A stretch of 64,000 bases of DNA from Planococcus kocurii (GTDB lineage: Bacteria; Bacillota; Bacilli; Bacillales_A; Planococcaceae): NCBI RefSeq assembly GCF_001465835.2, contig NZ_CP013661.2, positions 3,216,501-3,280,500 on the forward strand, in the 5' to 3' direction. Under the pieces are notes generated by a model. That model had not been told where the DNA came from. It searched no databases and saw nothing but the letters and a program-made list of their open reading frames with translations. Shown here one piece after another: positions 60,118 through 64,000 of this stretch. The stretch's first letter is position 1. Each line of letters opens with the position of its first letter. A program made the position numbers and the translations under genes.

Positions 60118-61206
60118 ATGATTGAAGTTAAATTACAAGCAGCATTGGTGCATGCTGGAGTCAACCGAGCGAGTTTTCTCGGTGAAGGAGCCTGGCATTA
60201 TGCCTGGAAAGTATGTAGAGAAGAAAAAAAATTAGTGCTTCGAATTCCAAAAGCGATTGCTTATGGAAAATCTGTCTCGTTTGATGAAGAGGCATTTAAA
60301 GCAGAGTATGCAGGCACTGAACTCTACTACTGGGCTGTAAATAAAGCTCAAAAAGGGGCGGCACCGGATTTTTTTAAATTCCATGTGTCGTCTGAGCTGA
60401 CTTACACGTTAGAAACATTTAGAGGAAAACAAATTGATTTACACAGTATGACAGAAAAAGCGGCTTTTCAGATAGGCAGTAAAGTCGGATCAATCCAACG
60501 TAAAACAGAAGATATTCCACATGGATTGAGTGGTTTTGGTTATCTAACTTGGTCAGAAGAAAATGGACTAAAAGGCACATTAAATGGAGATGTACACGAA
60601 TTTTTGAAAGAAGAAAGCAAGGAGCATTTAGCAGATTATCAAACGCTTTGCCTTGCACATCCGAAGTTTGAAGACAGTGTGGTTAGTAAAGCACTTCAAT
60701 TAGCTGTGACTAGTAGAAAAAAAGCATTTACGAAACCGCAACTTGTTAATCAAGATGCTTCGCCAGAAAATATTTTGATTGATGAAAATGGGTTATGTCT
60801 AATTGACTCTTATCCTAGTATCTATTATTCAAGAGGAATGGCCGGCAACTTTATGAATCTCTACGAGACATTTTTTATCGCTCTTTCGGATACACCTCGT
60901 TACAGCAGACATCAATTTTCAACATGTGCGGCTAAATTAAAGTTGGTTGCGCAAGGATATATAACCGGTTATAGTGCCGGCAATCGACAAATTGCTAGTG
61001 AAGTGAGAGGAGAGCAGTTGCTTCAATTACTGGAAACCGCTTATAGCCATTTTTGTTTGCTTTCAGAGGATCTTGCTGAGGAAACAAAAATTCGATATGG
61101 CAGTAAGGAAGAAATCGAAGCGAGGTTACCGGTATTTTGTGAAGAGCTAAAGGATTTAGCCTCTTCTCAAATTGATGAACTTTTGTATTTTCAACCAAAG
61201 AAATAA
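60118..61206 (+). CDS. APH-like phosphotransferase (protein-kinase-like fold)
   Basis: 362 residues. Kinase-like features: LGEGAWHYAWKV (nucleotide loop), KLVLRIPK, catalytic loop LVNQDASPENILID (Asp213, Asn218; the usual HGD is NQD) and metal-binding LIDSYPS (Asp230). Aminoglycoside/homoserine/fructosamine kinase superfamily; a small-molecule kinase, substrate unknown. AAGGAAG precedes ATG 60118. First of three genes in a row that represent the three chemistries of aminoglycoside modification. Confidence 0.85.
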   Translation: MIEVKLQAALVHAGVNRASFLGEGAWHYAWKVCREEKKLVLRIPKAIAYGKSVSFDEEAFKAEYAGTELYYWAVNKAQKGAAPDFFKFHVSSELTYTLETFRGKQIDLHSMTEKAAFQIGSKVGSIQRKTEDIPHGLSGFGYLTWSEENGLKGTLNGDVHEFLKEESKEHLADYQTLCLAHPKFEDSVVSKALQLAVTSRKKAFTKPQLVNQDASPENILIDENGLCLIDSYPSIYYSRGMAGNFMNLYETFFIALSDTPRYSRHQFSTCAAKLKLVAQGYITGYSAGNRQIASEVRGEQLLQLLETAYSHFCLLSEDLAEETKIRYGSKEEIEARLPVFCEELKDLASSQIDELLYFQPKK

Positions 61207-61290
61207 TTTATTTTAGTAGAAAATTATGTTCACGTTGCATGTCTAATTTGTTAATAGATTTAGATTGCGTAGAAAGAAGGTGTTCAGACA

Positions 61291-62010
61291 ATGAAGAAGG
61301 ATCATAAAGAGAATCCAATTAACGCAGCTAAGCAATTTGTGAAAAAGAATCATCCCTCCTGTGATGCAGCATTGCTCGCAGGAAGTGTAATTCGTGGTGA
61401 GGCCACAGCAACATCTGATCTTGATATTGTGGTATTCGATCATCAGTTACGTTCTTCTTACCGAGAATCATTTATCGATTTTGGTTGGAATATTGAAGTA
61501 TTTGTTCACAATTTGACTTCGTATAAGGAGTACTTTTCAAGTGATTGCGAAAGAGCTAGACCTTCAATGCCTAGGATGGTAGCCGAAGGGGTGGTTTTAA
61601 AAGACAATGGAATTATTGAGCGAGTAAAAGCAGAAGCGGAGGTATTACTAGATAGGGGTCCGAAAGAGTGGCCAACCCAAATCATCGATACTAAACGATA
61701 CGTTATTACCGATTTACTCGATGACTTTATCGGATGTCATGACCGAGCCGAAGCGATCTTTACTGCTGGCGCTATAGCTGAACTCATAAGTGAATTTGTA
61801 CTACGAACGAACAAGCAATGGAGTGGTTCGTCAAAATGGATAATTCGATCGTTGAGACACTATGATTGTGAATTTGCTAATTATTTTATTGAGGCTTTTG
61901 AGGAATTTTATAAAAATGACAACAAACAAAAAATTATCCAACTGATCGACGAAGTCTTACTGCCTTATGGAGGACGGTTATTTGAAGGTTTTTCTTCGGG
62001 TAAAAGTTAA
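61291..62010 (+). CDS. Nucleotidyltransferase-domain protein
   Basis: 239 residues. N-terminal DNA-polymerase-beta-like site: LLAGSVIRGEATATSDLDIVVFD with GS (31-32) and DxD (43-45), then a helical C-terminal domain (DRAEAIFTAGAIAELISEFV) like ANT/KNTase proteins. It would transfer a nucleotide to a small molecule; a drug target cannot be claimed. AGAAGGTG precedes the ATG; its stop overlaps the next start (TAATG). Confidence 0.87.
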   Translation: MKKDHKENPINAAKQFVKKNHPSCDAALLAGSVIRGEATATSDLDIVVFDHQLRSSYRESFIDFGWNIEVFVHNLTSYKEYFSSDCERARPSMPRMVAEGVVLKDNGIIERVKAEAEVLLDRGPKEWPTQIIDTKRYVITDLLDDFIGCHDRAEAIFTAGAIAELISEFVLRTNKQWSGSSKWIIRSLRHYDCEFANYFIEAFEEFYKNDNKQKIIQLIDEVLLPYGGRLFEGFSSGKS

Positions 62011-62552
62011 TGAGAATGACAGAGGTGCTGAAGGTGAAGTTAGACCATGTAGCCATGAATGGGAAAATAGCGGTTGAAATATTGAAATGGGAGTATGATT
62101 CTCCTTATGATTTTTACAACAATAAGTTAACGCAAGAGACACTGGCCGAAATGATGGATGGTTCATACTTTGCTATCACCAATGATTTAAGCGAGTTAAT
62201 CGGTTTCTTCTGTACCGGTAAAAGCGCCCAAGTTCCAAGTGAGAAAAAATTCAAAGTATACGAAGAACCCCTTTTTGATATGGGATTAGGGATGAATCCT
62301 CAACTAGTAGGAAGAGGTAACGGATATGAGTTCTGCTCATATATTGTTAAAGTCATCGAAGAATATTATCATAGTCACTCTATTCGATTGACTGTAGCGA
62401 AATTTAACCAGAGAGCCATTTACTTATACAAAAAGCTTGGGTTTATTCAAGTTAATGAATTTAGTGCAAATTTTACAGATTTTATTACGATGGTGAAAAA
62501 ACCTAGCTTTTACAAAGGCTTGTCTGATACTCGAGATAATGATAAAGCTTAA
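62010..62552 (+). CDS. GNAT-family N-acetyltransferase
   Basis: 180 residues: YFAITNDLSELIGFFCTG, then FDMGLGMNPQLVGRGNGYEF with the acetyl-CoA loop (VGRGNG) and FNQRAIYLYKKLGFIQV. The region LKWEYDSPYDFYN is typical of a GNAT group in Bacillales with unknown substrate. Translationally coupled to the nucleotidyltransferase gene. Last gene of the three-gene unit. Confidence 0.9.
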   Translation: MRMTEVLKVKLDHVAMNGKIAVEILKWEYDSPYDFYNNKLTQETLAEMMDGSYFAITNDLSELIGFFCTGKSAQVPSEKKFKVYEEPLFDMGLGMNPQLVGRGNGYEFCSYIVKVIEEYYHSHSIRLTVAKFNQRAIYLYKKLGFIQVNEFSANFTDFITMVKKPSFYKGLSDTRDNDKA

Positions 62553-62670
62553 CGAGTAAAGGGATGGATACAGAAGCTATTGAGATTAATATGTCTAACA
62601 TCCAAAAGGAGTATAGAGAATAAAAATCACAAGAGTTATTGTTAATTTATCCAAAGAGAGAAACGATTAA

Positions 62671-62948
62671 ACGTTGGAATTTAGATTCTTTATACGAGGA
62701 CGGGAGCCAATCAATTGAACTAAGAAAATCATTAAATCATTTGGCGTAGAACAGTAAGACGCTGGCAATGATATCGGAATTTATAGAGTTGTACCAAAGA
62801 AAAAAGATTTCCAAGCACTTCTTAATAAGATTGAGCGATTCCAAAAAATCCTTAGTGAATGGACGCAAATGAATGAATTTTTGACTTGCATATATGCTAA
62901 AAACGTGGAGCTAGAAAATACTCATCTACAGAAGAAAAATGTACTATA
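62671..62948 (+). pseudogene. Remnant of an M3-family oligoendopeptidase F gene
   Basis: RWNLDSLYEDGSQSIELRKSL in one frame matches the N-terminus of M3 oligoendopeptidases (xWDLDxxFPGGSxS). Further on, another frame reads DFQALLNKIERFQKILSEWT, then EFLTCIYAKNVELENTH, which fits the following region (FxxCLxAQNVxD). The metalloprotease domain is missing entirely, so this is an N-terminal remnant broken by stops and a frameshift. Confidence 0.5.
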
Positions 62949-62988
62949 AAAACGGAGAAGAGGCGTCATTCGACACCTCCTCTCCGTT
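62949..62988. terminator. Hairpin terminator
   Basis: AACGGAGA-GAGG-GTC, loop, GAC-CCTC-TCTCCGTT; T-rich on both sides. It can serve the minus-strand ResA-like operon. Confidence 0.82.
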
Positions 62989-63037
62989 CGTTATTTCTGA
63001 TCATCTACGATAGGTAACTTAAAGCTTACTTAACAAA

Positions 63038-63586
63038 CTAATCGATGCTGTCTGTTTGATTTTTCATAATTTGCTCATCCATCGGGCCAATAATTTTTTG
63101 AGCAATTTCGCCTTTTGTATTCAAGATATATGTTGTTGGTACAGTGCGAATTTGATAAGTTTGAGCGACGCTACCTGTCTCATCCATAGGCATTGTGAAG
63201 GTTAAGCCAAATTCATCAATAAACGAACCGATTGCTTGTTCGCCATTATCCTGCTCTGTCAAATTGACGGCCAGTATTTCGACATCGCCATCTAGATTGT
63301 TTTCATGAAATTGCTGCATGTGTGGCATTTCTGCACGACACGGAGGACACCAAGTAGCCCAGAAATTGAGAATGACTTTTTTGCCGTGATAATCGGATAA
63401 CTGAACTGTTTGACCATGTTGGTCGGTCAAAGTGAAATCGGGTGCTTTTGCTCCTAGAGAGAGTCCTGTTGAAGTAGGTGTAATGGTTTCTGATTGCTTA
63501 GTTGATTCACTCTTCGTAAAGAAATTGAGCGCCATGATGCCAATAGCAGCTAAAAGCAGAATTCCAAAAAGTATTTTTTTAATCAT
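63038..63586 (-). CDS. TlpA/ResA-like thiol-disulfide oxidoreductase
   Basis: 182 residues. N-terminal membrane anchor (IKKILFGILLLAAIGIMALN), Ser/Thr-rich linker, then an extracellular thioredoxin domain: NFWATWCPPCRAEMP with active-site Cys80-Pro-Pro-Cys83, and cis-Pro TVPTTYIL. Members reduce disulfides for cytochrome c maturation, spore or envelope proteins. Starts 4 bases inside the upstream membrane gene (ATGA overlap). Confidence 0.93.
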   Translation of the reverse strand: MIKKILFGILLLAAIGIMALNFFTKSESTKQSETITPTSTGLSLGAKAPDFTLTDQHGQTVQLSDYHGKKVILNFWATWCPPCRAEMPHMQQFHENNLDGDVEILAVNLTEQDNGEQAIGSFIDEFGLTFTMPMDETGSVAQTYQIRTVPTTYILNTKGEIAQKIIGPMDEQIMKNQTDSID

Positions 63587-64000
63587 AGAGTCTGTCCTTT
63601 CTGTTCAAAGCGGATGTACATGATGCTAGTGACGATCGCTAGTAAAATGAATGTTGCGTTTTGCCATGACCAAAGCGAACCAAATGCACTTGAAATTAGC
63701 AACTCTAATGTTAATAATGCGGCAAGCAATAATACGTTCGGGACGTCAGTACGTTTTGCGAGAAAGCGAATAGCCAGAATGCTTATAATCAGAAGCAAAG
63801 TATGTAAAATTGCTTCAACCACATTTTTTTCAAAGCTTTGCAGAATTGCTTGATAAGATAAAAAGAACAAAAGCCAGGCAAATGCGGATTGCTTCGCTAC
63901 CTTCCATTGTTTTTTCTGCACCATAATTAAATAGATACTAACGACAACAATTCCAAGGAAATGTCCATATAAACCGCCGTTAAAATAAAGGATGGATAAA
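63583..64000 (-). CDS. Multispanning membrane protein upstream of ResA-like gene (5' end beyond window)
   Basis: The frame is open to the right edge of the window (IVVVSIYLIMVQKKQW in frame), so the start is outside and the ATG at 63924 is internal. At least five hydrophobic segments follow. It ends with a 4-base overlap to the thioredoxin gene, so the two are co-translated, probably as a thiol-redox pair. The part visible does not resemble CcdA. Family not recognised with confidence. Confidence 0.65.
   Translation of the reverse strand, partial: LSILYFNGGLYGHFLGIVVVSIYLIMVQKKQWKVAKQSAFAWLLFFLSYQAILQSFEKNVVEAILHTLLLIISILAIRFLAKRTDVPNVLLLAALLTLELLISSAFGSLWSWQNATFILLAIVTSIMYIRFEQKGQTL

Noticed and set aside
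1-64000. rRNA or tRNA genes and replication origin
   Set aside because: No conserved rRNA segments, tRNA cloverleaf with T-loop, or DnaA-box cluster was noticed on either strand; the GGTACCGCGG-like motifs belong to the T-boxes.

Overview
The window looks like a chromosomal segment of a low-GC Gram-positive bacterium of the order Bacillales, possibly Planococcaceae. The evidence is AGGAGG-type ribosome binding sites, Bacillus-style T-box leaders, PadR/HAAS and DUF2812 membrane modules, a SunI-like protein, ResA/TlpA, CorA and an ica/pga-type exopolysaccharide operon. No rRNA, tRNA or CRISPR array is visible. The region is accessory in character: short operons, many small membrane proteins, four kinds of insertion sequence (five elements), toxin-antitoxin genes, and long spacers that carry dispersed repeats and decayed genes.

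Layout. 0-5 kb: GrpB-family protein (cut by the window edge) and a PadR-controlled ABC exporter operon. 5-8 kb: tyrosine recombinase, HigBA-like toxin-antitoxin pair with a frameshifted toxin, and a frameshifted serine resolvase with a three-part res site. 8-19 kb: PadR/DUF2812 operon, secreted DUF2599 protein, ECF sigma factor with its membrane partner, MerR regulator, CPBP protease, AbiE toxin-antitoxin pair, GNAT and two NUDIX genes. 19-23.5 kb: IS630-type element (dead transposase) immediately behind a secreted cysteine peptidase, then an AraC-type regulator. 23.8-29 kb: ABC exporter operon under a perfect 38-bp palindrome, a PadR/HAAS pair, and a membrane-XRE-membrane operon. 29-31 kb: IS1182-type copy 1. 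31-36 kb: PAS-GGDEF protein (frameshifted in a C8 tract), poly-N-acetylglucosamine genes (synthase, PgaD/IcaD-like, deacetylase) and a divergent dispersin-like GH20. 38.3-42.4 kb: an IS21-type element with an ISL3-type element inside its terminal repeat, both with clear 8-bp target duplications. 42.5-46.8 kb: second ECF sigma/anti-sigma pair, GNAT, DUF2268 protease, lipoprotein. 47-48.6 kb: IS1182-type copy 2. 49-52.5 kb: GNAT paralogue, SunI-like gene, small membrane proteins. 52.7-54.8 kb: amino-acid permease behind two tandem, almost identical T-boxes reading leucine. 55-64 kb: monomeric sarcosine oxidase-like enzyme, lipoprotein, CorA, an APH-like/nucleotidyltransferase/GNAT operon, an oligoendopeptidase remnant and a TlpA/ResA-like thioredoxin.

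Two dispersed repeat families tie the window together. The larger one begins GTTTACATAT, continues TTATCGGAAG, then a terminator-like hairpin, and often ends in a palindrome built from CGTTCGTAAAAGT. That palindrome is the same as subsite I of the res site beside the resolvase gene. The smaller one is a 35-40 bp palindrome (TTGAATGTAAC / GTTACATTCAA). There are also at least seven single-base frame disruptions, several in homopolymers. These could be real decay or phase variation, or consensus-sequence errors, and should be checked on reads before any gene is called dead.
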